From: Dyadobacter sp. CY323 | GTDB taxonomy: Bacteria > Bacteroidota > Bacteroidia > Cytophagales > Spirosomataceae | Assembly (NCBI RefSeq): GCF_021390245.1 | Contig: NZ_JAJUXH010000002.1 | Span: 434,001-498,000, forward strand | Length of the DNA: 64,000 nt | Direction: 5' to 3' | Shown here: one piece after another, positions 1 through 8,191 of the stretch | Position numbering within the stretch: position 1 is the stretch's first letter | Layout: each line of letters starts with the position of its first letter | The notes under the pieces: generated by a model | The model's input: only the letters and a program-made list of their open reading frames with translations | Told to the model about the DNA's origin: nothing | Databases searched by the model: none | Translations under genes and position numbers: made by a program

Positions 1-2
1 TC

Positions 3-2606
3 GCTGCGGGTGGTGGATCGGTTTGCTGGTTTGACGGATTTTCGTTGCAGGTTGGCCCCGAAAGCGCGGGCGCTTCTCCCGGCCCGGCGTGCTATGGCGG
101 AGGCGGCCCATTGACTATAACCGATGTAAATTTGCTTCTGGGAAAACTGGATTCTTCTAAATTCGGGATACCTGTGAATGCAAATGCGGCTGTTACCAGG
201 CTCAAAGAATTACAAGATATAATCTCTGAAAAAACCGGAAATCTGCTGACCTCAGCGGAATTGCTGACAGGTCTGGAAAGGATAGCGAATGAAAAAATGG
301 CCGACGCCATTCGTAAGATTTCGGTTGAAAAAGGCATTAATCCGGCTGATTTCGCATTAATCGCATTTGGAGGCGCAGGCGGCCTGCACAGTTGCCAGCT
401 AGCGGATTTATTGAATATAAGCTCGGTAATTATTCCTTACGATGCGGGCTTGCTCAGTGCGGCGGGCATTGGGGAAGCGTTGGTAAGTATCATTATTTCC
501 AAACAAACCTTGATTCCATGGATTGAGGCACAAGATCATATTGAAAACTGGAAAAATGAGCTAACAGAAAAAGCTGAAAAATTGCTCAGAGAACAAAATA
601 TCAACAGTTACGAACTTGCATTTTTCAACTGCTACCTCCGCTTTTCGGGTCAGGAAAATGCCATTGAAGTTCCATATCATAGAACTGAGACGCTGCCTGA
701 CTTCGAAAATGCATATCGCGCACAATTTGGTTACTACCCAGCGAACCTATCCGTCGAGTTGGAAAGCATTAAGTTAAAAATCCAGGAAAAAGGCGCCGAT
801 CTTAAATTCGAAACTGTGAAAACTGATGGCGAAAATGCCCCGTCGGCTCGAAAAATCAAGTCACTTTTAGCTGAAAATTCGAGTAATAATGCGGAAGTAT
901 TTGAATGGGATTCATTGACGCCCGGCCATCAGATCAATGGTCCGGCGATACTTCTGAATGACACCTCCACTTCTTTCATTCCAACAGACTGGAAACTTGT
1001 AATTCAGGATAACAAAGATGCTATTGTTTTTAAAATCGGCAATCAAAAACCGACTAGCGAACAGCATAGCGAGCAAGTAGCGCTGCAGCTTTTCACAAAT
1101 CGTTTCAAATCCATTGCGGAGGAAATGGGCGTCCAGTTGCAGCGGACTGCATTTTCAGTCAATGTAAAAGAACGATTAGATTTTTCCTGCGCTTTGCTCG
1201 ACGCGGAAGGTGAGTTGCTCGTGAATGCGCAGCATATTCCGGTGCATTTGGGAAGCATGGGAATTTGCGGCAGGCTTGTGAGAGCCGCTATCGAGATTGG
1301 CCCAGGCGACGTAATCATTACCAATCACCCCAAATACGGCGGTTCGCATTTACCCGACATCACTTTGTTAGCGGGTGTTTTCACTACCGAGAATGAATGC
1401 GTAGGTTACGTAATCAATCGCGCGCACCATGCAGAAGTTGGAGGAAAAACACCCGGCTCCATGCCGCCCGATGCAACTTGTCTGGCCGAAGAAGGCGTCG
1501 TCATCGTGCCTCAATATTTGGTTAAATCTGGTGAATTTCAATGGGATACAATGCGGAAATTGTTTTGCGATGGTACCTATCCCACCCGATCATTTGTTTC
1601 CAATGAAGCCGATATCATCGCGGCATTGTCGGCATTGAGGAAAGGAAGTCAGCAGCTTTTGACATTAGTAAGGCTCTATGGGCTTCCGGAGGTCAGGAAG
1701 TATATGGGTTTGTTGAAACAAAGTGCTGTGATCCAGCTTCAAAATGCATTAATACCTTTGCACAATCAAACGTTTCAGGCTACTGAATTTCTGGATGATG
1801 GTCATAAAATTCAGGTTAAAATTTCGATCACTCCGCAAAAACAGGTTTTCGATTTTGCCGGAACTTCACCTGTTCATCCTAATAACCTGAATGCCAATAT
1901 TTCAATTCTTTATAGTGCTATATTATATGTTTTGCGATTACTGGTAAATAAGGAAATTCCATTGAATGATGGTTTGATGAAAAATGTGGAAATCCTGCTT
2001 CCCGAAAACAGTTTCCTGCATCCTGACTTTCCAGACGATCCATTAGAATGTCCGGCAGTGGTGGGCGGAAATACAGAAGTAAGTCAGCGTCTGGTAGATA
2101 CGTTGCTCAAAGCCTTCGGACTCGCTGCATGCAGCCAGGGGACGATGAATAATTTTCTGTTCGGAAATAAGCAGTTTGGTTATTACGAAACTATTGGCGG
2201 CGGAACGGGGGCAGGTAATGGTTTCAATGGCCGATCTGCGGTACATCAACACATGACAAACACGCGGATCACCGATCCTGAGCAGCTGGAACGCAAGTAT
2301 CCGGTGCGTTTACTGGAATTTGGCATTCGCAAAAACTCGGGTGGGCAAGGTAAATTTAACGGCGGTGATGGGATCATTCGAAAGATTCAATTCCTTGAAC
2401 CTTTGCAAGTTACATTGCTTGGGCAGCATCGGAAAGAATCACCTTATGGATTGAATGGCGGTGAAGATGGTGAATGCGGCGAACAAATGCTGGTTTCGAA
2501 TGATCATGTTACGGCATTGGCCGGGATATGCAGTTTGGAAGTGCAGCAAGATGATATTCTGATCATTGAAACTCCCGGCGGCGGGGGGTATGGTATTTCA
2601 AATTAA
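3..2606 (+). CDS. Fused hydantoinase/5-oxoprolinase (HyuA-HyuB type), 5' end outside window
   Basis: ATP-dependent hydrolase of the hydantoinase/oxoprolinase family, which opens cyclic amides such as 5-oxoproline. The frame is open from base 3, so the gene enters from the left edge; the first visible residues (AAGGGS, FDG, VGPESAGASPGPACYG) are the conserved mid-region of HyuA, so a TTG at 45 is not the true start. The first 350 or so residues are the C-terminal part of HyuA; the HyuB domain then begins near SEQVALQLFTNRF and includes the NHPKYGGSHLPD and GGGTGAGNG segments, ending in a Gly-rich TPGGGGYG tail. Fusion of A and B subunits in one chain is typical of eukaryotic-type and some bacterial 5-oxoprolinases, about 1,250 residues, so roughly a third is missing here. 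The downstream NRAMP-like gene recalls Bacillus ycsG beside oxoprolinase genes. Exact substrate (5-oxoproline, hydantoin or N-methylhydantoin) is not resolved. Confidence 0.9.
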   Translation, partial: AAGGGSVCWFDGFSLQVGPESAGASPGPACYGGGGPLTITDVNLLLGKLDSSKFGIPVNANAAVTRLKELQDIISEKTGNLLTSAELLTGLERIANEKMADAIRKISVEKGINPADFALIAFGGAGGLHSCQLADLLNISSVIIPYDAGLLSAAGIGEALVSIIISKQTLIPWIEAQDHIENWKNELTEKAEKLLREQNINSYELAFFNCYLRFSGQENAIEVPYHRTETLPDFENAYRAQFGYYPANLSVELESIKLKIQEKGADLKFETVKTDGENAPSARKIKSLLAENSSNNAEVFEWDSLTPGHQINGPAILLNDTSTSFIPTDWKLVIQDNKDAIVFKIGNQKPTSEQHSEQVALQLFTNRFKSIAEEMGVQLQRTAFSVNVKERLDFSCALLDAEGELLVNAQHIPVHLGSMGICGRLVRAAIEIGPGDVIITNHPKYGGSHLPDITLLAGVFTTENECVGYVINRAHHAEVGGKTPGSMPPDATCLAEEGVVIVPQYLVKSGEFQWDTMRKLFCDGTYPTRSFVSNEADIIAALSALRKGSQQLLTLVRLYGLPEVRKYMGLLKQSAVIQLQNALIPLHNQTFQATEFLDDGHKIQVKISITPQKQVFDFAGTSPVHPNNLNANISILYSAILYVLRLLVNKEIPLNDGLMKNVEILLPENSFLHPDFPDDPLECPAVVGGNTEVSQRLVDTLLKAFGLAACSQGTMNNFLFGNKQFGYYETIGGGTGAGNGFNGRSAVHQHMTNTRITDPEQLERKYPVRLLEFGIRKNSGGQGKFNGGDGIIRKIQFLEPLQVTLLGQHRKESPYGLNGGEDGECGEQMLVSNDHVTALAGICSLEVQQDDILIIETPGGGGYGISN

Positions 2607-2607
2607 A

Positions 2608-2682
2608 TGCCACGGATGCACGAATGCGACACCGCAGCGGCGGCCGCGAATGCATTAGTGCTTCATTCGTGCATTCGTGGCA
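2608..2682. repeat. Imperfect 19-bp inverted repeat (REP-like)
   Basis: Left arm 2608-2626 and right arm 2664-2682 are reverse complements with one mismatch; the core is TGCCACGAATGCACGAATG. They fill the gap between the oxoprolinase stop and the next ATG at 2690, so the longer TTG/ATG-initiated reading of the transporter would translate through the repeat. Looks like a dispersed REP-type element; could also act as a weak processing hairpin. Confidence 0.75.
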
Positions 2683-2689
2683 AAGATAT

Positions 2690-3850
2690 ATGTCAAACAA
2701 AACCTCCAAAACACTCCTCGGAGCTGCATTTTTAATGGCTACCTCCGCCGTCGGACCAGGCTTTCTGACGCAGACAACCGTTTTTACCCAGCAACTGACA
2801 ACCAGTTTCGGCTTCGTCATTTTGCTGTCAGTTATCATTGATCTTGCCGTCCAATTCAACATCTGGCAAATCATCACGGTTTCCGGAAGACATGCTCAGG
2901 ATCTCGCCAATGCATTATTCCCCGGATTAGGTTACCTACTCGCATTTCTGATTGTACTCGGCGGACTCGCATTCAACATCGGCAACGTAGCAGGTGCCGG
3001 TTTGGGTATCGAAGCCATGACGGGCGTCTCCGTAGAAGTTGGAGCAGTTACGAGCGCAGCGATCGCGATCGCCATTTTCTCATTCAAAGAAGCTGGCAAA
3101 GCCATGGACAGTTTCGCCAAGATCCTGGGCTTCGTCATGATCATATTAATAGTGTACATCGCCATCACAACCAGCCCGCCATTAGGCGCGGCTCTCCAAC
3201 ACACCTTCATCCCGCAGCAATTCAATTCAATTGCCGCCCTGACTTTAGTCGGCGGAACAGTGGGAGGATATATTTCATTTGCCGGGGCTCATAGGCTTTT
3301 GGATGCAGGGATTGAAGGAGAAAGTAATTTGGCAAAAGTCAATCGGAGTGCTTCTACTGGGATTTTGGTCACAGCTGTGATCCGCTATCTTTTGTTTTTG
3401 GCAACTCTGGGAATCGTGATGGCAGGTGTAAGCATCAATCCCGACAACCCTACCGCATCCGTTTTCGAAAATGCCGCCGGGACTTTTGGAAAACAATTAT
3501 TCGGACTAATGATTTGGAGCGCGGCCATTACTTCCGTGGTCGGTGCTGCATATACGTCCGTTTCGTTTTTACGTTCATTTCATCCGCTTCTCGAAAAACA
3601 CCACACCTATATTACCATTGCTTTTATCGCCGTTTCTACACTCATTTTCCTTTTAGTAGGCAGACCAGTGAAAGTACTCGTATTTGTTGGCACATTAAAT
3701 GGGTTCGTTTTGCCGGTTGCGTTGGCTATTTTATTGGTGGCGAGCCGTAAATCGATGCTGGTTGGTACTTATAAACATCCATTGGCATTGCAAATTGCAG
3801 GCTGGGCAGTGGTAATCATTCTGGCGATAATGGGCGCTGGATTGTTTTAA
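2690..3850 (+). CDS. NRAMP-family (YcsG-like) membrane transporter
   Basis: Integral membrane protein of 386 residues with about eleven hydrophobic segments. It opens with SKTLLGAAFLMATSAVGPGFLTQTT, close to the first helix of NRAMP-type divalent-cation transporters, where the DPGN motif of true metal carriers is replaced by GPGF. The start at 2690 is chosen because the upstream in-frame extension consists of the inverted repeat at 2608-2682. It follows the oxoprolinase by 83 nt in the same direction. Known context: the Bacillus NRAMP homologue YcsG sits in the 5-oxoprolinase gene cluster. Inference: it may move 5-oxoproline, a related cyclic amide, or an ion needed with it, rather than Mn/Fe. 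Metal transport cannot be excluded. Confidence 0.75.
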   Translation: MSNKTSKTLLGAAFLMATSAVGPGFLTQTTVFTQQLTTSFGFVILLSVIIDLAVQFNIWQIITVSGRHAQDLANALFPGLGYLLAFLIVLGGLAFNIGNVAGAGLGIEAMTGVSVEVGAVTSAAIAIAIFSFKEAGKAMDSFAKILGFVMIILIVYIAITTSPPLGAALQHTFIPQQFNSIAALTLVGGTVGGYISFAGAHRLLDAGIEGESNLAKVNRSASTGILVTAVIRYLLFLATLGIVMAGVSINPDNPTASVFENAAGTFGKQLFGLMIWSAAITSVVGAAYTSVSFLRSFHPLLEKHHTYITIAFIAVSTLIFLLVGRPVKVLVFVGTLNGFVLPVALAILLVASRKSMLVGTYKHPLALQIAGWAVVIILAIMGAGLF

Positions 3851-3864
3851 ACTCAATTTTTGAT

Positions 3865-5436
3865 ATGCGAAGTGTTTTACTTTTCTGTATAGTTTTCACG
3901 ATTGCAAATCTGGCTTTCGCTCAAAAGTCGAAGGAATTGATCATCAAAATCAATGCAAACGATCGTGCGCAACGAATTGACAATTTTGGCGCAGCGGGAG
4001 CCTGGTTTTCCGAAGGTATTGGCAAGAACTGGCCGACTGCCAACCGCGAGCAATTGGCAGAATGGCTTTTCAGCAAGGAATTAGATTCAAATGGAAACCC
4101 AAAAGGCATCGGCTTATCCGCCTGGCGTTTCAACATCGGCGGAGGAACTGCCGAGCAGGGCGATAGCAGCGGCATCGTCGATTTCCGCAGACGCGTAGAA
4201 TGCTTTCTGAAACCCGACGGGACTTACGATTGGACAAAACAATCCGGCTATCTCTGGTTTACCAAAAAAGCAAAAGAATACGGCGTTGAAAATCTGATAG
4301 CATTTTCCAACACGCCCCCGGTTCAGTTTAATAAAAATGGGTTGGGTTATAAAACAGAGAAGGATTATCAGGCGAATTTGAAACCAGAGAGATATGGAGA
4401 TTATGCGCAATTCCTGGCGACAGTTCTGCAACATTTTGACAAAGAAGGTCTGCATTTCAACTACATAAGTCCTGTCAATGAGCCGCAATGGGACTGGTCG
4501 CATCCTTATGAAAAAGGGTCGCAGGAAGGAAGCCCGTGGCGCAATGAGGATATCGCCAAAGTCGTGCGCGCATTGGACAGCACGTTGACGAAAACCGGAT
4601 CAACCTCCAAAATCCTGATCACCGAGGCCGGGCAGCTGGATTATTTGTACGGAAAAACCGGCGGCGCGGCCAGACAAACGCAGCATCTCTTTCAAAAAGG
4701 CAGCCCATTACAACTCCGCAATCTCAAACACGTCCCGAACCTCATCGGCGGCCACAGCTACTTCACCGACAAAGGCGACAGCGCCCGCATCGCGATCCGG
4801 AAACACGTAGCAGATACCACCCGAAAATACAGCGCAGACTTCTGGCAAACCGAATACTCCATGCTCGCCGACGGCTACCGCGAAGGTAAATCCGGCAAAA
4901 TCCCCGCAATCGACTGTGCGCTTTTCCTCTCCAAAGTCATCCACGACGACCTCGTCTACGGCAACGCCACTGCATGGCAGCTCTGGAACAGCTGGGAACC
5001 CGGCAGCCCCGATTTCGACACCCGCTACTACGTCATAGCCCTCAACCCAGCCAACAAAGAATACACAGATGGAACCGTAACCGCCACCAAAAATCTCTGG
5101 GCACTAGGGCATTACAGCCGATTTATCCGACCGGGAATGCACCGGCTCAACATCGCTAGAAATGACAAATTAAGCCCAGTCCAAATCGCGCAGGATGTGA
5201 TGGTAACTGCCTATTCAAATGAAAAGCAACTTGTACTCGTGGCGATTAATTACACTTCGGAAGAGCGGGTTTTGCAGCTGAATTTGACTGGCTTTAAGGT
5301 GAGGAATGACTTTCAGAGCTATGTTACGACTGGGGAGAAGGATGTGAATATGAAGTTTGGGAAGGGGAAAGATTGGAGGGATGGTGTGAAAGTGCCGGGG
5401 AGAGGGTTGATGACGGTTGTTTTGGAGAAAAACTGA
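3865..5436 (+). CDS. Secreted GH30-family glycoside hydrolase (endo-beta-1,6-galactanase-like)
   Basis: Extracytoplasmic glycosidase of 523 residues with an N-terminal signal peptide ending near LAFAQ. The chain has the GH30 layout of a (beta/alpha)8 barrel with a C-terminal beta-sandwich. Likely acid/base is Glu206 in SPVNEPQWDW and likely nucleophile Glu330 in FWQTEYSM. The N-terminal INFxGFGAAGAW-type stretch (here IDNFGAAGAWFSEGIGKNW) and the NEPQWDW motif resemble endo-beta-1,6-galactanases that act on arabinogalactan side chains. Starts 14 nt after the transporter gene, so co-transcription is plausible although a functional link is not obvious. GH30 membership is solid; the exact subfamily and substrate are inferred. 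Confidence 0.85.
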   Translation: MRSVLLFCIVFTIANLAFAQKSKELIIKINANDRAQRIDNFGAAGAWFSEGIGKNWPTANREQLAEWLFSKELDSNGNPKGIGLSAWRFNIGGGTAEQGDSSGIVDFRRRVECFLKPDGTYDWTKQSGYLWFTKKAKEYGVENLIAFSNTPPVQFNKNGLGYKTEKDYQANLKPERYGDYAQFLATVLQHFDKEGLHFNYISPVNEPQWDWSHPYEKGSQEGSPWRNEDIAKVVRALDSTLTKTGSTSKILITEAGQLDYLYGKTGGAARQTQHLFQKGSPLQLRNLKHVPNLIGGHSYFTDKGDSARIAIRKHVADTTRKYSADFWQTEYSMLADGYREGKSGKIPAIDCALFLSKVIHDDLVYGNATAWQLWNSWEPGSPDFDTRYYVIALNPANKEYTDGTVTATKNLWALGHYSRFIRPGMHRLNIARNDKLSPVQIAQDVMVTAYSNEKQLVLVAINYTSEERVLQLNLTGFKVRNDFQSYVTTGEKDVNMKFGKGKDWRDGVKVPGRGLMTVVLEKN

Positions 5437-5544
5437 CAATAACATTTATCTTGCTAAATTGCCGGCGAGCTGTTCAAGGCTTGCGTAATACTACATCTCA
5501 ACATTTAGAAATAGTGATTATTAATCTATTTATTGAGATCCATT

Positions 5545-6045
5545 ATGTTTTCAAATGAATTAGCGAAGAGGCTATTAGGCTTACCAAAAAATATAGAAGG
5601 TGGAGCTGCAACCATCAATCTCCAAGAAGAGAAAAGTCGTTTCATTTTGACTAATCCGGATGAGCCTGAATTTGAATTTTTATTTGAAATCACATCTAAC
5701 AAGAAAATAGCATTCAAAATATCATTGCATCACCAGGAGAATAATTTGAGAGAAGGGCTAATGAGAGTGGATTACAGAGGTGGTCACAAGAATCCAGAAA
5801 CTATCACAGAGCTTGTTCCGGAATTGATTAAGCCTTTTGTCGGTTATTTCTTTGTCAGTGAGCCTCATATCCATGTTTATGTGGAAGGATTTAAGGATTT
5901 GGCGTGGGCAATTCCGTTAACTGCATATCACTTTCCTGTTCTTGAAATTAACGATGGCGCTAATTTTGCGGCTGCAATTCATGCTTTCTCACAAGAAATC
6001 AATATCATAACTCCAATTAGCATTCAAAATTCTTTACTATTATGA
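5545..6045 (+). CDS. Uncharacterised protein, DUF6978-like, partner of the next gene
   Basis: 166-residue soluble protein without signal peptide or membrane segment; mixed alpha/beta with an acidic N-terminal half. ATG at 5545 is preferred over a TTG four codons upstream. Segments such as LREGLMRVDYRGGHKNPE and FVSEPHIHVYVEGFKDLAWAIPL resemble the family I know as DUF6978, which is commonly found next to DUF1828 proteins; this assignment is from memory of the family and needs a profile search. Its stop overlaps the start of the following gene by 4 nt (ATGA), so the two are translationally coupled. Function unknown; the paired layout suggests a two-component accessory or conflict module. Confidence 0.6.
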   Translation: MFSNELAKRLLGLPKNIEGGAATINLQEEKSRFILTNPDEPEFEFLFEITSNKKIAFKISLHHQENNLREGLMRVDYRGGHKNPETITELVPELIKPFVGYFFVSEPHIHVYVEGFKDLAWAIPLTAYHFPVLEINDGANFAAAIHAFSQEINIITPISIQNSLLL

Positions 6046-6824
6046 CCTGGGCAAACACACTTATAAATGATTATTACGGTTGGCTAAAAAGCAAAACCGT
6101 TGTAATTCCTGATGAACGAACAGAATGGGTTTCGATTCAGACGCCTTTCATTGGTCTTTTCAATGACACTATTGAAATGTATGCCCAGAAAAAAGGTAAA
6201 AAAATATTGCTATCAGACAATGGGGATACATTTCACAATCTTGAACTGGTAGGAGCCTCTATTAACAGAGTTGGCGAAAGAAGGAATATCGCAGAAAGAA
6301 TTTTGCTCAACTATGGGATTCAATTAAATAATGATGAGCTAGTTACTGAAACTACTGAACAGAATTTTGCGCAAAAGAAACATAACTTTCTATCTGCTAT
6401 TATGGAGTTGAATGATTTGTACGTTCTTTCTAAACCAAACGTCGCCTCTATTTTCAAAGATGATGTGAGGATATATCTGGATGAACAAAATATCATTTAC
6501 ACTCCTGATTTCATCTCCAAGGGTTCTACTGGATTGGAGTTCATGTTTGATTTCCAAATAGCTGGTAAAAACAGTGAAATAGTCATTAAATCCTTCAACA
6601 CAATTAATAAGCAGACTTTGAGTAGCTTCCTTTTCAGCTGGGACGACATAAAGCCAATCAGAGAAAAGGTAAGTAAGAAGAATGTGACTGCGATTGCATT
6701 CATCAATGACGAAGATAAACCAGTAAAAGCCGAATTTCTCGAAGCCCTCAGGTCAAAGCATGCTGATTTTATTATTTGGAGTGATAGGCATAAGAATGAT
6801 AATATTTTTAAGTTAGTCGCTTAG
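6042..6824 (+). CDS. DUF1828/DUF1829-type protein
   Basis: 260 residues. N-terminal half (about 1-100) has the DUF1828 pattern: WVSIQTPFIGLFNDTIEMY followed by ILLSDNGDTFHNLELVGAS. The C-terminal half (about 140-260) looks like DUF1829: TPDFISKGSTGLEFMFDF and a run of beta strands ending FIIWSDR. Proteins of this two-domain type occur in prophages, plasmids and accessory islands and have no established biochemistry. Coupled by ATGA overlap to the preceding DUF6978-like gene. No nuclease or protease motif that I can name is visible. Followed by two small hairpins. Confidence 0.7.
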   Translation: MTWANTLINDYYGWLKSKTVVIPDERTEWVSIQTPFIGLFNDTIEMYAQKKGKKILLSDNGDTFHNLELVGASINRVGERRNIAERILLNYGIQLNNDELVTETTEQNFAQKKHNFLSAIMELNDLYVLSKPNVASIFKDDVRIYLDEQNIIYTPDFISKGSTGLEFMFDFQIAGKNSEIVIKSFNTINKQTLSSFLFSWDDIKPIREKVSKKNVTAIAFINDEDKPVKAEFLEALRSKHADFIIWSDRHKNDNIFKLVA

Positions 6825-6847
6825 TTTGATAACGTTTCTCAGTTTAA

Positions 6848-6890
6848 TGTTCTGTGAACAGTCGTCGCCAGTTCAAAACCAGCGACGACT
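6848..6890. terminator. Tandem hairpins between convergent genes
   Basis: TGTTC-TGT-GAACA (6848-6860) is followed directly by AGTCGTCGC (6860-6868) paired with GCGACGACT (6882-6890). They lie between the DUF1828-like gene on + and an orphan gene on -. No T-tract follows, so a terminator role is plausible but not certain. Confidence 0.45.
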
Positions 6891-6897
6891 ACATTCC

Positions 6898-7140
6898 CTA
6901 CTCCTGCTTCCCAAACTCCCAAAGATCCCTCAGTATCCCATTAATAATCTCGGCAGTGTAAAGTACCTCTAACCGGTGTTCATAACTCGGGTTCCATCCG
7001 TCAGCCGGGCGGAAATAGCGCAGAACCATGTCATGGTACATTCGCTCAACTTCAATGAGGTTGACGTCGCGATTGACGTATTTGGCAACGAGTGCTTCCG
7101 CAGCGGATTGGCGGTCGATTGGGTTTTGTACTGTTTGCAT
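6898..7140 (-). CDS. Small hypothetical protein (80 residues)
   Basis: The start at 7140 (MQTVQNPIDRQSAAEAL) is preferred; a longer reading would run into the structured intergenic element. The protein is predicted mostly helical, soluble, with a Trp-rich tail (WNPSYEHRLEVLY, LRDLWEFGKQE). I do not recognise the family. It is alone on the minus strand between two plus-strand modules, flanked on both sides by inverted repeats (6848-6890 and 7151-7331), which gives it the look of an inserted cassette. Confidence 0.5.
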   Translation of the reverse strand: MQTVQNPIDRQSAAEALVAKYVNRDVNLIEVERMYHDMVLRYFRPADGWNPSYEHRLEVLYTAEIINGILRDLWEFGKQE

Positions 7141-7150
7141 TTTTTCTCTT

Positions 7151-7331
7151 ATTGGACGTTTTGCGCAGCAAAGAACGGTGCCGCACTTTCCGTTGTCCAA
7201 CCTGAGTAAGGCAATGGTTTTCAAACCATTACGGTAGTTACGACACCGTTTATCGGTGTTGGTAGCAATTTATAGGCATAACTGCGCCGACAATGATTGA
7301 CGACACGCACTACCTTACTCAGAATTTGGAC
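7151..7331. repeat. Multi-branched inverted-repeat element (structured RNA or recombination site candidate)
   Basis: First domain: TTGGAC (7152-7157) pairs with GTCCAA (7195-7200) and encloses two abutting hairpins, TTTGC-GCA-GCAAA (7160-7172) and AACGG/CCGTT (7174-7194), a near-perfect three-way junction. Second domain: CTGAGTAAGG (7202-7211) pairs with CCTTACTCAG (7313-7322) and encloses AATGGTTT/AAACCATT (7213-7230) and ACACCG/CGGTGT (7243-7259). A further TTGGAC (7326-7331) can compete for GTCCAA at 7195. The junction box GTCCAAC fits the RYYYAAC form of attC sites, but no integrase gene is present in the window. It lies directly upstream of the minus-strand gene at 6898-7140. Confidence 0.55.
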
Positions 7332-7394
7332 GCCGTAAACTTACTGGCTTTGAAGAAGAATGCAAAAGAAGAAATTGAAACATTCCGAAATTGA
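7293..7394 (+). CDS. Possible 33-residue ORF or gene remnant
   Basis: ATG at 7293 opens a 33-codon frame with a protein-like helical composition (NLDAVNLLALKKNAKEEIE), ending TGA at 7392. It begins inside the structured element and lies between the orphan minus-strand gene and the DUF6934-like gene. May be a remnant of a larger gene or chance. Confidence 0.2.
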   Translation: MIDDTHYLTQNLDAVNLLALKKNAKEEIETFRN

Positions 7395-7476
7395 GGGGTT
7401 AACACTACTGCCAATGTGAAGTGAAATTTATTAGCTTTACCTCAACTTTTACTCACACACTATCATACAATCTATA

Positions 7477-7920
7477 ATGCTTGATAACGTTTACGAAGTA
7501 GTCATTACACCAGACTTCCGCACATTTGAATTCAGAAGTATAGGCCCAAAAGGCGCTGTTCTGAAAATAATCCGTTATGTGGAGACCGAACTACCGGGAT
7601 TTTACAACTTGGGCTTTGGCGACTTGGATCCCATCACCCGCTCAATCGACGATTTGATTGCGACAAACAATGGAGATGCGAAGAAGATTTTGCAGACAGT
7701 CGCCTCAACCCTTTACATATTTACTGACCAGTATCCTGAGGCTATCGTGTTTGCCACTGGAAGTACAAATGTCCGAACCAGACTTTATAGAATGGGCATA
7801 AGCAACAATTTGGAGGCGATTGAAAAGGATTTTACAATCAAAGGTTATTTCAAAGAAGACTGGGAGCCATTTGCACTAGGTATTCCTTACGAGGCATTTT
7901 TAGTTAGAAGAAAATTGTAA
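7477..7920 (+). CDS. DUF6934-like protein
   Basis: 147-residue soluble protein of the kind annotated as DUF6934 in Bacteroidota, recognised from the TLYIFTDQYPEAIVFATGSTNVRTRLYRMGIS core and the ELPGFYNLGFGDLDP segment. No catalytic motif that I can name; the GSTNVRTRLY stretch with conserved Arg and Tyr is the most striking part. The 52-codon gene at 7932 follows by 11 nt, and such a large/small pairing in an accessory patch suggests a toxin-antitoxin-like unit. That role is an inference. Confidence 0.65.
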   Translation: MLDNVYEVVITPDFRTFEFRSIGPKGAVLKIIRYVETELPGFYNLGFGDLDPITRSIDDLIATNNGDAKKILQTVASTLYIFTDQYPEAIVFATGSTNVRTRLYRMGISNNLEAIEKDFTIKGYFKEDWEPFALGIPYEAFLVRRKL

Positions 7921-7931
7921 ATTTGTTTACT

Positions 7932-8090
7932 ATGAAAGCGAAAGAGATCAATAAAATCAAAAGTCTTCCAAAGGGTTTCAGAGTGGATCCTACTCTTATA
8001 GATAAGTATGCGGATCAGCCTCTTTTCAAGGAAAAGCTTGATCGCGCAAACGCTATATTAAGAAAAGGCAACCTTCCAAAGTTCGACTAG
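7932..8090 (+). CDS. Small basic protein, partner of the DUF6934-like gene
   Basis: 52 residues, Lys-rich (MKAKEINKIKSLPKGFRVD, then LFKEKLDRANAILRKGNLPKF). It starts 11 nt after the DUF6934-like stop and is followed by a clear intrinsic terminator, which makes a two-gene transcription unit. No family recognised. Size, charge and position fit an antitoxin or accessory partner, though in most type II systems the antitoxin comes first. Confidence 0.55.
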   Translation: MKAKEINKIKSLPKGFRVDPTLIDKYADQPLFKEKLDRANAILRKGNLPKFD

Positions 8091-8118
8091 CCTTCCATAC
8101 ATTATAGACATAATCCCG

Positions 8119-8152
8119 CCCGCAAGCATTGAATGTTTGCGGGTCATTTTTT
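8119..8152 (+). terminator. Rho-independent terminator of the DUF6934 unit
   Basis: CCCGCAAGCATT (8119-8130) pairs with AATGTTTGCGGG (8132-8143) through one G-T wobble, followed by a TTTTTT run. Confidence 0.85.
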
Positions 8153-8191
8153 AGCTCTTAATTTGAGCACTTTAACGAAAGACAATCAGAC

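Noticed and set aside
45..47. TTG at 45 as start of the oxoprolinase
   Set aside because: The frame is open and encodes conserved HyuA sequence upstream to base 3, so the gene is cut by the window edge.
4114..4503. 129-codon frame antisense to the GH30 gene
   Set aside because: Covers the acid/base region of a clear glycosidase; low plausibility.
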